NCBI GenBank assembly: GCA_000310025.1 | Contig: FN649735.1 | Coordinates: 4,187,955-4,251,954 of the forward strand | Reading direction: 5' to 3' | Length of the DNA stretch: 64,000 nt | DNA from: Ectocarpus siliculosus | Lineage: Eukaryota; Sar; Phaeophyceae; Ectocarpales; Ectocarpaceae | Shown: positions 11,371 through 21,506 of the stretch, one piece after another | Layout of the letters: each line of letters begins with the position of its first letter | How positions within the stretch are numbered: the first letter of the stretch is position 1 | Made by a program: the position numbers and the translations under genes | Notes under the pieces: model-generated | The model's input: the letters and a program-made list of their open reading frames with translations, nothing else | Told to the model about the DNA's origin: nothing | The model's database searches: none

Positions 11371-12515
11371 AATCCCGTCCACGTGTTTGCTTCATCGAGG
11401 TATGCAGCCACCATCATTCCCTCGGAAGATAACAAGATGGGCAAACATTTTCTCATGGATAGTAGACGGCAGAACTATACCGCGCGCCTGCAATTGTTCA
11501 TAGAAGGTTCCTTCTTCTGCTCGAGCAGGACGCGCGGAAGGAAGACCCATGAGTACGGCAAGCAATGTGGTCTAGTAGAGGAATCGTGAACTCCAAAATC
11601 TAGCAGATTAGATAGTCCGTCTATGCAGCGACAGTCTGATTGGCTGCTGCAGGACACAAGCGATATTTCTTGAGTGCTGCCCCTGGCGATGGCGACACAA
11701 CTCTAGGGATACTGCCCGTGCCTTCAATCCCTCCACCAGCCAGTCAGCATGCCAACGAAACCAGCCGCGACGAGCCGGTGAACGCCGGGCCCACAAATCG
11801 CGTGTTAGGCGCTAGTGCAGTGGATCATAGAGATTTCCTAGGGTCACGTGACAACGCTCGTAGTGTAGCCCTAACCCTAACCCTAACCCGAAGTGATGCG
11901 ATTACTTCCGGTCTCTGGCAAAAGTGACCTCTAATCATGTACACTAATCCTCGATGCTGCCATGGACTCTTTGTTCTCCGGCAGAAACGTCGCCGACTTC
12001 GGGCTGTTCCACAAAACTTGGTGTCCGCACGAGCGAAGCGAAAGCCAGTCGTGCTCCTCGACGCACGTAGTGAAGCTCGGTCGGTGTTGGAATATGTGCG
12101 ACATCAACAAGGGTTAAGGATGCACTGCACGATTTGAAGCAGAGGGACAGGTTTCCCAAGATATATCGGCAACGTAGAGTATGTCGGGCTATTGGCTTTG
12201 GAGGGGTATCGAAAGCGCACGCGGAGGAAGGATTGGTGATGTACCGTTCGACCGGTGCTTGGATGTCAGGTGTTCGGGTTGTTCCTGAACAATTAATGGG
12301 CCCGGGATGAGAAGGAAGGTTTTTCACGGACAGTACAGTATTCAGAAGTAGAGTAGGAAGCAGCGAAATAGAGGGAGAAGAAACACCACAAGGTGGTATC
12401 AACACGAATGACTATTGAGCATGTGGACATGGCAGAATCAAGGGACAACAATGTCTCGGAGTACCGGAGATGTGGACCATGGTCGGCGAGGGTCGGTTCG
12501 CAATCGCCGCTCTAC
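11371..12515. other. 3' region of the unit A WSC gene
   Basis: Conserved in B and C. It holds a short telomere-like tract at 11869-11889 (three CCCTAA repeats plus CCC). It also has an ATG-led frame at 11961 that ends at a TAA codon near 12117, where unit C stays open for 71 codons (52097-52312, Cys-rich, no known domain). The - strand frame at 11944-12405 is also open in B but has a stop in C. I do not assign a gene. Confidence 0.5.
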
Positions 12516-13012
12516 TGTTCCAGACAAGCTTATATCTCTCTTTTAACCGGGATAGTTACCTCTCACCTGGGCACAGACAATAAGCTATATCTGTGGAGAT
12601 CGATCATGTAGGACAATCAAGCGGTGGTACGACTTCAAGCGGGTTATCGGTGACGTCTAACAGCAGTCATACGGTTCCTCATAAGCTCGATAATCAGCGT
12701 ATCAGGTTCAGCACTCACAAGGGTTGGCAGTTGATCAGGCACAAAGGCAAGGGTATGGCTTAGTTTTTCTCGCGTGATCGGCGGTGGTAACTAACCACCT
12801 GGGAGTTGGTCGGGAAGGCACGCCGAGGGAGGCGGTGCAATCCCGGGGGTCAGGGGACATGTCCTGAACCCCCCCAACAGGCTGGACCGGGGGAACATAA
12901 TAGGTCTGTTCGAATCCCCGGTCATTACAGCCCGCGCCCTCCGGATACTTCGCGACCATAGCAGAGCATCCATCATCGTATTAAGAACCGGTTGGGCCGT
13001 CCGGCCGGAACA
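12516..13012. mobile_element. Solo-LTR-like insertion present only in unit A
   Basis: 497 bp beginning TGTTCC and ending GGAACA, flanked by CTAC on both sides (12512-12515 and 13013-13016). Units B (about 32941) and C (about 52651) have a single CTAC at the same place with uninterrupted flanks, so this is an insertion with a 4-bp target duplication. The TG...CA ends and lack of coding capacity fit a solo LTR. A short-terminal-repeat MITE is the alternative. Confidence 0.75.
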
Positions 13013-14440
13013 CTACCTATTCATGCCGGTCAGGTTGTCAACTAGCGCCACCAGCAGGGCAATCTCGCAGCATGGCCGTATCCGCCTCGGCTATCATGCC
13101 TGAAGTGCATGTACGAGTATTGTAGATGGTCCGCAGATCCCATTCGCCTGTGTTGGTGCAGGGAATTGTTGGAGCTGCGGTGGTCGCGTCGAGTAGACGG
13201 GCACGTGGAGACTGACGAGAGATCTGCCGGGTATCGGAGCTGGTGCTGCTGTGTTCGCTGCAGCCACAGGTTCTCGGGGGTTGCCATTGGAGTGGGAGTG
13301 CTGATGTTGCGTGTTTTGAAGCAAGTCTGTCGATAGGACATCACTAACAGTCGGTACTAGGATACGAAACACGCGTGTGAGTGATGGGCATCCTCAAAAC
13401 CTGTTGCGGGTTGTCAAGGCTGATGGAGTAAGTCCGCACATGCGAGCCTAGCCCGCCCTGCGCTGACCCGACTACCAAGCGAGAACTGTGAAGAAAGAGT
13501 GATGTCTCAGGTGTTGTCGCGACTGCACAAACCGTGGGGCCTAGACTTTCACCGCCATTGCGGTTGGTTTTTCACGGTGGTGCTGGTCCCTAACGAACAA
13601 CCTCTCGCTTCCAGGACGAGCTCTCACATAGAAGCCCATACGCATTGTTGTCGCCCATATGCAATGCTGTCGGAATATAGTTGTCCAGTACCTGAGCAGG
13701 TGTCACAGTCGCGAGTAAGTTCGTTCGTCGCTATCCGAGCAGTTCGATGCGGGTTACATTTCCTACCATCCTGTAGAGGTTGGGGCCTGGTTGGTGAAAT
13801 ACCGTTGACGCGGGGAGGGCTCAAGCCCGCCCCCTCCGCCCTTTGTCTCTCTCCTCAAGACGTTCCTATGGCCTGGGTGACTCAGGTATACGCACGGTGG
13901 GTAAACAGACCCCAACGTAAAGTACATCGCAGGTGACCGGTAGGCCATGAGTGCATGCACCCCGGCGTTGACTATCTGAGGTTCTGTAGAAAGGGTCCGC
14001 CGTCCAGACTGGTACAGGCGATTGGCAATGTCAGCCAAAAGCAAAGTCCCAACGGCCAGCATAGGCTTGGACACTCATGACAGCCCAGGCCGGGCCTAGA
14101 ACACTGGATACTCAGGTGAGGCCGTCATTCGCAACGCTCCTCGTGCGCATGACTACCGCAACATCTGATGTACACACAATTTCTTCCCATACTGCCGGCA
14201 GCTGCGGGACTCTCGACGCGAGCACCACACGCGCTTAAGTGTCGAGATGTGAAACCTTAGGAACTTTCTTTCCTCGCTCTAGCGCCCGCATCGTTGTGTC
14301 TGTTTCGAGGTAAACACATACTCTTCTTCTGAATGACGGCTACCAATGTTATTGTTGTTGTTGTTGTTGTTGTTGCTGCTGTTGTTGTCGTCGATGTCGA
14401 CGTGGACGTTGTTGTTTTTTGTCGTCGGTGTCGTTCGTGG
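13013..14440. other. Unit 3' region shared by all three copies
   Basis: Matches 32954-33943 in B and 52660-54085 in C. Open frames of 75 and 145 codons (13109-13336, 13499-13936) are kept in B but broken or shifted in C. Their differences are spread over all codon positions, so I read the region as non-coding. A GTT/TTG microsatellite lies near 14350-14400. Confidence 0.55.
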
Positions 14441-14479
14441 TACCATCTACATTATTTAGACATAATATGCGAGTTCTCA

Positions 14480-14910
14480 TGGGAATTCGCATGTGGTTAT
14501 GACCTCTCATGAGAGCTCAGGAGAGCCCATGATAGCTAAATGAGCTCTCATGAAAGCTCATGAGAGCCCATGAGAGAGAGCTAATTTAGCTCTGATGAGC
14601 TCTGATGAGCTGATGAGACTCATGAGAGCTTTTGAGAGCTTTTGATAGCTTATGAGAGGCCATGAGAGCTAAATTAGCTCTCTCTCATGGGCTATGAGAG
14701 CTAAATCTAATGAGAGCTCATGAGAGCCCACTAGAGCTCATTTAGCTCTCATGAGAGCTCATGAGAGCCCATGAGAGCTAAATGAGCTCTCATGACAGCT
14801 AATGAGTTCTCATGAGCTCTGAGAGCTCGTGAGCTCTCGTGGGCTCTCATGAGCTCTCATGGACTCTCATGAGAACCCATGAGACTCCCGGAGACTCCTA
14901 GAGACTCACT
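14480..14910. repeat. Palindromic AGCTCTCATGAG-type minisatellite, unit A only
   Basis: Dense, irregular repetition of GAGCTCATGAG, CTCTCATGAG and GAGAGCCCATGAGAGC. Many units are self-complementary (GAGCTC, CTCATGAG), so the whole stretch can fold on either strand. B lacks it (the segment 14010-17040 is missing there) and C diverges just before it. Confidence 0.85.
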
Positions 14911-16320
14911 GAGACCCATCATACCTGGCAATACCCGATGGGAACGCACGATCTTTTTTGAGAAGCCATGAGAAGCATGAACATCCACGAGACCTCGTGT
15001 GGCTGCGTCTGCAACCGCCGTGTGCACCAATCCACGGACTGGTGGGTGCGCCATGGTCAGCCGTTGACTTCTCATTGCTGTTGTTGTTGTTGTTGTTGTC
15101 ATGCATTGTTCACATACGGCCTCTTACGGCATACCATCACGTTTCCCCGGTCACCACGACGTCCAACACGCCGCCGTTTGATGATGCAGATCGCAAAACC
15201 GCGAAGTCGGTTGATCGTCATCGTGTGGATCTATGGATGTCCCGTTTCGAAGTCTAGGTTTAGAGTTGATGGTCGGGCTAGGTTTACCCTATACGAAGCA
15301 TTTAATGATAGGGCATTTGGTTTTCATGGAATGGCCCAGCAGGGTTAATGTACCCGGGTCAATACAAAGCATAGATTCTCTAGCAATGGGCTCACATCCC
15401 TTAATGAAGTACAAGAGAGATAGCTGGTAAATCGTTTGCTGTTATGCCCAATCCTTGGTGATCTGTTCGGGCGCGTTGCCTCGCAAGACTTAGTTGTCAG
15501 TAGATCCCGACAAGTCCTTCTTGGCTGAACAATATCTTAGCAGGAATGTAACACACCAGGTAACACGTTATGTTAGCAGCACCTTCTTCACGGGGCTGCT
15601 ACATGGGGAAACTACATGGGCGACAGGGAAGGACCAGAAAAAGCCGCCTTTTACGCCCAAAACACGAATCATCCGGCCTCTCGCCGCCCCTACACAGGGA
15701 AACCGTGTGCGTGTTACTCGACACACGTTCGACGAGTATGGATTGTCCTTTCGATAGTCCTCGAGAACGCAACTGTCGCACAGGTAATGCTTCTACCTTG
15801 TGTCCCATCGGGACTATACGTCCAGTTCGCACATCTCCGTGCCAATTACCACCGTTACAACACCTTGATGTCTGGAACAGCATGTGCTCTACGTATCATA
15901 TGGCACGTGGTCGGCAGTCACAGTACCATCAGCGCAACCAAACAAAATTGCTGCAGGCCCACTTATCATACAGACCAAGCCATCCTACAACGCGCCGCGC
16001 AGCTTTCGAACAAGGAACATTTTAGATGGCGAAATTCGATGAAAATATATCCTCTGCCCGGGCAAATCATCGTGTGTAGGAATACCTAGGTGTAATACGT
16101 AGCTAACACGCACTATTTCTCCCCTTAGACTGTATATCTCAAAATAGGTAATGAAACCCATGCCTGAAAAGGTTTAGACGTAGACACCTGCTGCTCGACA
16201 CACCTCATGTTTGTCCCTTGTCCTAGTGGATTATTGTCGACCGACACTGAGTTATCTGGGCAACACTCATCTCTGAGGTCTCCAAAGAAGCACATTCCTA
16301 CTAGCGTCCTCTGAAGGGTG
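14911..16320. other. No recognisable gene
   Basis: Includes a TTG microsatellite near 15075-15100. Open frames up to about 157 codons on either strand carry no domain I recognise. This stretch has no counterpart in B or C. Its right end meets the 3' terminus of the - strand DIRS-like element. Confidence 0.5.
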
Positions 16321-16805
16321 TCTTCATTTTGTTTTCTTTCGAATTGCTTCATTATTTCCTCGGTTTCTAGGCTACGTGTTGGGGAGAGAGAAGCACGAAA
16401 CGCTCATCGTCTCTCTGGCCGTGTTAGCTGCGAAGGCCGGCGTCAACTCTTACAAATGCATCTCTCTCCCCACAAATACTAGCCGGGGGACTACGACTGC
16501 AAACGCAGGAGTCCCAAAACTGACCAAGTCCTCGAATGGTACACACCATTCTACAACACCCACATCGAGGTCAGTTTCTGGACCACTACGGAATAAGTCA
16601 ACTATGCGTTCCCCATACGGTCCCCTCCCCCGGCTGTCTCGATACTATCCTGCTGTCGTCTGTAAGTTTCCGTGACACTCGCCGCGAATCCTCTACATTG
16701 TTTCGCGCGTACAGCTTGTAGGCATCCGACCTCCACTTCCCTTCTCTCTGAATCACTCGTTCTGCGATGTCTCTGCACGGAGGGCAGCACTATACCTCAC
16801 TACTC

Positions 16806-17735
16806 TCACTGCTCTTCTACTACGGTACGAAGCCAACGGTGTGGAGTCAGGCAACGTCGCATGACACGTGAAAGCTCCACCACAAGAGCCACCGCGCCGC
16901 CGCGTGCTCTCACACCAGACTGCGGTCCGGTGACTTCGTCTCGCGTACGAACCCGTATGTTGCCTTTCTGCTCTTGATCGGCCTTGTGCCCTCTAAAGCT
17001 CATTTCGACACGGTCTGCTCTACGATAGTGACTAAGGTCTAGTTGCGCCTCGCCGGCAAACAATGCTACGTCCGCCCTCGTAAGACAGTGTGCCTCATGC
17101 ACCCTGCCCGCATCATTCGCGAACACCTCATCAGACCGTGTGATGAAGAGACATGACAGGCACAGACACAGCCACATCACTCTGCCCCCTTCTCCCCAGT
17201 TCTGGCTTGCGCTTTCACCGTCCAGCAGCATACGCCAAGACACAGGCAGGCGCACACGGCGTACCATCCCCATAGCCACGTGGTTCCTCGCAGTCCCCCT
17301 TAGCGCACATTTCAACATCGGAGACGACAAGTCTAGCTCGAACGAAGATTCCAGCCTATGAAAATGTTGCACAGCCGTGAGTTTTCCGGATATTGTACTC
17401 GCTAGATTACTCTCAGACTCGAAACACCAGGCTACGAAGTCTATCAACTCCCACACATGAAGGTCCCTGGCACGTTGCCCTAGAAACTTGGGCTTCTCCG
17501 TCAGCCTACGAAACGTGCACCAAGAGCTGAAGCCTGACGTGTAAGTCCTTCTAGATGAAGACGCAACTGAGTGCTCGACGAGCTGGATGCCAAGACGTCG
17601 GTAACAAAGTCCCGTCCTGCCTGTCCCAGGTCCTGAACCTGCTGATTGCCCTGGGGCCGACCTCGTGTAGACCGGCGTGCTGCCGTTTGATTTGGCCGCA
17701 TGTGCGCTGCCATCCGAGGTAGCCCCCCCCGCCAC
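16806..17735 (-). pseudogene. Tyrosine recombinase of DIRS-like element, unit A (C-terminus frameshifted)
   Basis: 309 codons colinear with the intact copy at 40877-41929. The N-terminal SAM-like part (RRTYTSGFSSWCTF...VWELIDFVAWCF) and the box I arginine (FITRSDEVFAN) are present. Near base 16865 the frame shifts (VELSRVMRRCL in place of VELLSCHATF). The H-x-x-R box and catalytic tyrosine are therefore no longer in frame, although their sequence persists downstream near 16680-16800. The ORF start overlaps the RNase H tail in another frame. The protein is probably inactive. Confidence 0.8.
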
Positions 17736-17753
17736 GCGGGAGAGCCCGCACCC

Positions 17754-18335
17754 CTATTTGTCTTTCCCGTGGGTGAAGAAGTCAGCGGCCTTGGGTCTCG
17801 CGCCGCCCTCGCCAGCGGCGCGCGCCTCTCCTCCGCGCCCTCCCCCGTTGCCGTGGCCAACGCTGCGACCACGGTTCTTGTCGCTCGTGGCGCTCCCGCC
17901 GACACCGCCCCGGCCGATCAAGTCGCCGATCGTTGCTTGAAGCTGCTGGCGATCGCCGGCAGCCTCGTCGCGCTCCCGCTGCAGCTCCTCCCTCAGGCCG
18001 TCCACCAGCCCGCGGAGAGAACCGAGCTCAGTCTCGTCAGCGGGGCGGGTTGCCGCGGGTGCCTGTCCGACGAGGATACCGCTCGACGCCTCGCGGGAGT
18101 ACGTGACCCGCTGCGCGTCGAGGGGCGGGCCGTCGAGCTCGCCACCGATCGCGCGGTAGACCTCCTCGTGCGTGGTGTCGATGGTATCGCCGCCCGACCT
18201 CGCCCTGCTGGCCCGGCCGCTGCCCTGCCGCTCCGCGTGGAGGCCCGTGTCGGCATCTCGTCGCGGTCGGAGTCGAATAAGCAGCGAACCGGCGGCAGCC
18301 GGCGGGCGAACGTCAGGGCGGCGTTGCGGGAACAT
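17754..18335 (-). CDS. Gag-like ORF of DIRS-like element, unit A (internally deleted)
   Basis: 193 codons beginning MFPQRRPDVRPP. The N-terminal half contains DTTHEEVYRAIGGELDGPPL. A predicted coiled coil follows (LRGLVDGLREELQRERDEAA, then GDRQQLQATI), then a Gly/Arg-rich tail ending FFTHGKDK. Compared with the inverted-block copy it lacks the CCCH zinc-binding segment, which was removed together with about 120 codons. It could still be translated but lacks the presumed nucleic-acid-binding finger. The Gag label rests on position and composition, not on a named domain. Confidence 0.55.
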   Translation of the reverse strand: MFPQRRPDVRPPAAAGSLLIRLRPRRDADTGLHAERQGSGRASRARSGGDTIDTTHEEVYRAIGGELDGPPLDAQRVTYSREASSGILVGQAPAATRPADETELGSLRGLVDGLREELQRERDEAAGDRQQLQATIGDLIGRGGVGGSATSDKNRGRSVGHGNGGGRGGEARAAGEGGARPKAADFFTHGKDK

Positions 18336-18475
18336 TTCTTTTCCTCTTCATCGCGGGCGTAGTCGATCGCGCGCCTGGATCTGCAGTTAGAATGCTCTAC
18401 AAGTTCCTATCTTCGGGCGGACATATCGGACGAGGTTCTGCGTCGGGCGCAGAACGACGCGTTGTTATATCGCGA

Positions 18476-18782
18476 GCTTGCATTGGTCTAGTAGGTAACC
18501 TCGGAACCTTCTAGAGGTCAGGTCAGGGGTTCGAATCCCGGCGTAAGCGAGCTTTTCTTGCAAAGTGAGTTTTTCTCTCGCTTCCGCTCCTGGCTTAGTG
18601 GATAGCGCTAGGTCGTGTGTACGCAGAGGGAAGAGAGTGCTGAACTCTTCTCGCCCTAAAAATCGAAGGCAAAGCACCGCAGGAGGGGAAGGTCGAGAGT
18701 GAGTCTCCTGTGTGACCACGGGTTGGAGCAAAACGGCACTAGTGCTGTGAGCGCTGATTTGAAGTGAAGACAAAAAATAAAA
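18476..18782 (+). mobile_element. tRNA-headed SINE-like sequence, unit A
   Basis: The first 73 bases resemble a tRNA: 7-bp imperfect acceptor arms (GCTTGCA / CGTAAGC), an A-box-like TGGTCTAGTAGG, a D arm closing GGT/ACC, and a canonical B box GGTTCGAATCC. The anticodon arm is imperfect. A second A-box-like TGGCTTAGTGG lies at about 18593. The sequence ends in an A-rich tail (CAAAAAATAAA). The inverted block at 39690-39712 joins the flanks directly without it, so it is a presence/absence element. No clear target duplication was found. Confidence 0.55.
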
Positions 18783-18911
18783 TGGTTTGTTCTCGACGCC
18801 TGTACAATTTGAGTGGAGTGATTATTGCTGCTTACGCTACGGTCATTGGGGGTCCCGTACCTCGACAATCCCGAATATTCCTCGACACGTGTTTTGGAGG
18901 TGTTTGTCCAA

Positions 18912-18916
18912 TACGG
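18912..18916. repeat. Target-site duplication (left) of the LTR element
   Basis: TACGG here and again at 23368-23372. The unoccupied site in unit C at about 35812-35830 reads CCAATACGGTAATGCC with a single TACGG. Confidence 0.92.
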
Positions 18917-19103
18917 TGTTTGGGGTGCTCGGCAGAGTATACTGTCTACGGGACCTCCGGGGGATACGCGGATGAAATGTGTTGATGGGCATGCTGCATG
19001 GCGATGGTGTTGCCTACCGCATGTCTCTCACTCTCTAATCAACAAAGGTCTTGAGTCAACCTTCTTTTTCTTTCGGCCTCTGACGGGCTACCGCACCCAA
19101 ACA
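18917..19103 (+). repeat. 5' LTR
   Basis: 187 bp starting TGTTTGGGGTG and ending CACCCAAACA, so the ends form an imperfect inverted pair with TG/CA termini. It differs from the 3' LTR by one T/C change in the CCTTCTTTTTC stretch. Confidence 0.95.
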
Positions 19104-19354
19104 CAATATATTGTATGGCCTGGTGTTGGTAGTGGGTATTGACGTCTGAGCTGTATGTGCCGGGCCAATGGGGCGGCGAATACGATATATATAGCTAAGC
19201 TGGGACGTGGCCAACGGGGACGGGACAGCACGGCAGCGGGTAGTGTATAGCTGGGACGGTGGCCATCGGGGACCGGGACAGCAGGGGGTGTATTGCTGGG
19301 ACAGCGCTTCAGGGCTGGAACAGCAGGGTACGGGATATTTTTCAAGTGTAGACT

Positions 19355-21206
19355 ATGGCGGAGAGAAGCGGCGGAATAGGAAGAGATTCGCAAAGGGAGG
19401 AGACTACAGTTGTGCGCATCATCAAGATGGAGGAGAGGTCGCGCAACGCAGCAGAGAAGCTACGAGCTGCCGAGTCGGAAGTGGAGAGGCTGGTTAAGGT
19501 GCTCAGAGCTGCGGAGGCTGCCGAGTATGAGAAGGAGAGACTTAGGCGGCAGCAACAACAACAACAACAACAGCAGCGATGGAGTGCTCAATGGCAGCAG
19601 CAGCCATCGCAGGTACAGCAGTGTTCTCGTGGTGGTTTTGTCCCCTCCAGCAGAACCAACACTGCGTTTTCACTCAGAGCCACCAGGCGAGGCAGCACCA
19701 GCAGTTGGCGCGGCAGCAACAACAGCCGCCGCCAACCGGAGTTGGTGGGATATATGACTGCGGGAGCAACGCCGTGTATTTCCAGCAGGAATCACCCCCT
19801 CCGCCTGGTACGGTATACCATTGCACTCGGTGCGGCAGGAACGGCCACCACGACGAAGAATGCGCCGCACCCCGCAGGTTCGAGGGTACGTGCGGCGCAT
19901 GTGGTCAGTACGGCCATATGTGGCGGAACTGCGCCGTGCATCTTCATGGCAGCAGCGGCGAGGATGACGGCCGTATCGTCCGCGGTGGCTGCTGGATGGG
20001 CGTCAATGGCGGCGGCAGCTGCATGGACATCGGTGGAAGCTCGGTCGTACAGCAGCAGGTGGTGGTTGAGAGCGAGTACCGCTCTGATTTTGTCGACCTG
20101 GTTCACGTTGGGGGCGAGGTGATGGCAGAGAGCGAGTGCCGCTCTGATTTCGTCGACCCGGTTCACGCTGGCGGCGCTGTGGACGGTGATGATGACGGAT
20201 GGTTTGGATGTAATGATGCTGTGGACATGGTTCACGCTGGTGGCAGTGTCTGCGATGATGTTTTCCCCGCTGCTGGGGCGGGGGAAATGGTCGGAGCGCC
20301 TGCGTTGGCGACTGGAGTGGCGGCATCGGCAGCAGCTCCAGCGGCGACGGCGGCGATCTCCGGCGGCAGTGTTTTCCCCGCGGCGGCGGCGGGGGGAACG
20401 GCCGGGGTCCCCGCGGTGGCGGCAGGAGCGGCGGCATCGGCAGCAGCTCCGGCGGCGACGGCGGCGACCTCTGGCGGCAGTGTTTTCCCCGCAGCGGCAG
20501 CGGCGGGGGGAACGGCCGGGGTCCCCGCGGTAGGGGCAGGAGCGGCGGCATCGGCAGCAGCTCCGGCGGCGACGAGGTGGCGACTTACGGCGGCGGTAGT
20601 GTTTCCTTCGCAGCAACGGCGGAGGAAGCGCCCGGAGGGCTCGTGGCGACAGCTGGAGTAGCGGCACCGGCGGCGGTTCCAGCGGCGACGGCGGCGGTGC
20701 CCGGCGACACTGTTATCTCCCCGACGGTGGCGGGGAGAACGACCGGAGCGCCCGCGTTGGTGGTTGGAGCGTCGGTATCGACGGCGGTTCCAGCGGCGAC
20801 GGTGGCGGCACCCGACGGTCTTGTTTCTCCCGCTGCGGCGGCGGGGAGAATGGCTCGAGAGCCCGCGCAGGTGGCTACAGTGGCGGCATCGGCGGCTGGA
20901 GTGGCGACATCGGTGACGGCACCACCCGCGACCGCGGCGACGGCACCGGTCGCTACGATGGCGACCGTCGGTAACGTTTCCCCCACCATATCGGTTGGGG
21001 GGGCGGCCAGCAACGGAGAAGCGGTGGTCAACGGCATCGACGACGGCAGCGATGATGGCGGTTGGTGCGCAGGTGAGGTTGATGGCTGCTGGGATGACAG
21101 CGTCTGTGGCGAGAGGGGGGCGTCCACGCACCCTTTCGATCCCGGCACCGTGTGTTCGGGGGTGCGCGGCGCCAACTATCCCGGGGTGGACGACCTGGTC
21201 GATGGT

Positions 21207-21243
<37 letters not shown>

Positions 21244-21506
21244 GCAGCGGCAGCAGTAGCAACGACGAGGCAGAGGGGATGGATGTGGCCTGGTTTGGGG
21301 CACTGCTGCGCCCCTTCGACCCGGGGAAGCTGTGCCGGCTGAAGGCTGGGAGAGTGGGGCTGGTGATGGGGATGGACACCCCGTTCGACCGTGGAAAGAT
21401 GTCGCGTGGGCAACGGCCGGGGAGCCCGTGTTCGCGACCGGAGCAACGACAGGAGGATCATGAAGCGGGGAAAGGAGTTCGGAGGATCGGGCGAGTCCAA
21501 CAATGA
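19355..21506 (+). CDS. Gag-like protein with two CCHC zinc knuckles (three-frame)
   Basis: Nucleocapsid-like structural protein of the LTR element. The first frame (ATG at 19355) encodes a coiled-coil (MEERSRNAAEKLRAAESEVE...) and a polyglutamine tract. A second frame (about 19650-20570) encodes a Gln-rich segment and two C-x2-C-x4-H-x4-C knuckles at 19822-19863 and 19891-19932, then Ala/Gly-rich repeats of about 40 residues. A third frame (20577-21506) continues the repeats, then an Asp/Gly-rich part, a polyserine tract (about 21209-21240) and two RPFDPGKL / TPFDRGKM-type motifs. Both changes are equivalent to -1. The first could be a 38-nt intron (CAG|GTACAG to CTCCAG, about 19612-19649). 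The second sits at an indel between repeats. Alternatively the gene is broken in a young element. Confidence 0.65.

Larger units (their letters stand above)
16330..18470 (-). mobile_element. Internally deleted DIRS-like element, unit A
   Basis: Read on the - strand: a Gag-like ORF (18335-17754), a short remnant of the RNase H C-terminus, a tyrosine recombinase ORF (17735-16806) and a 3' terminus near 16330 carrying the same AATTCGAAAGAAAACAAAAT motif as the copies at 42306 and 59690. The reverse transcriptase and nearly all of RNase H are missing. The Gag frame passes its stop straight into the RNase H tail at the same place in units A, B and the inverted block, so the deletion is a family feature. 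The element is non-autonomous. Confidence 0.8.
2356..18782 (+). repeat. Large segmental repeat, unit A
   Basis: This is the first of three direct copies of a multi-gene-length unit. The order is: hairpin-core minisatellite, an upstream region conserved in all copies, the WSC gene (5326-11370), a 3' region containing a short telomere-like tract, a DIRS-like element on the - strand and a tRNA-headed SINE-like sequence. The start codon of the WSC gene recurs at 26174 and 44283. A carries three blocks not found in B or C: about 350 bp near 4042-4390, the solo-LTR-like 12516-13012, and 14440-16330 with an AGCTCTCATGAG-type repeat. Confidence 0.9.

Noticed and set aside
11944-12405. 153-codon - strand frame, similar in unit B
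   Set aside because: Stop codon in unit C, no domain, and differences not biased to third positions.
13499-13936. 145-codon + strand frame conserved at 33429-33866
   Set aside because: Many amino-acid differences between two nearly identical units and breakage in unit C indicate non-coding sequence.
14457-14910. Centromere or telomere satellite
   Set aside because: Only about 450 bp, irregular and confined to one copy of the unit.
18476-18548. Functional tRNA gene
   Set aside because: The anticodon arm does not close with a normal 7-base loop, unit B carries a B-box mutation, and the sequence continues into a longer SINE-like body with an A-rich tail.
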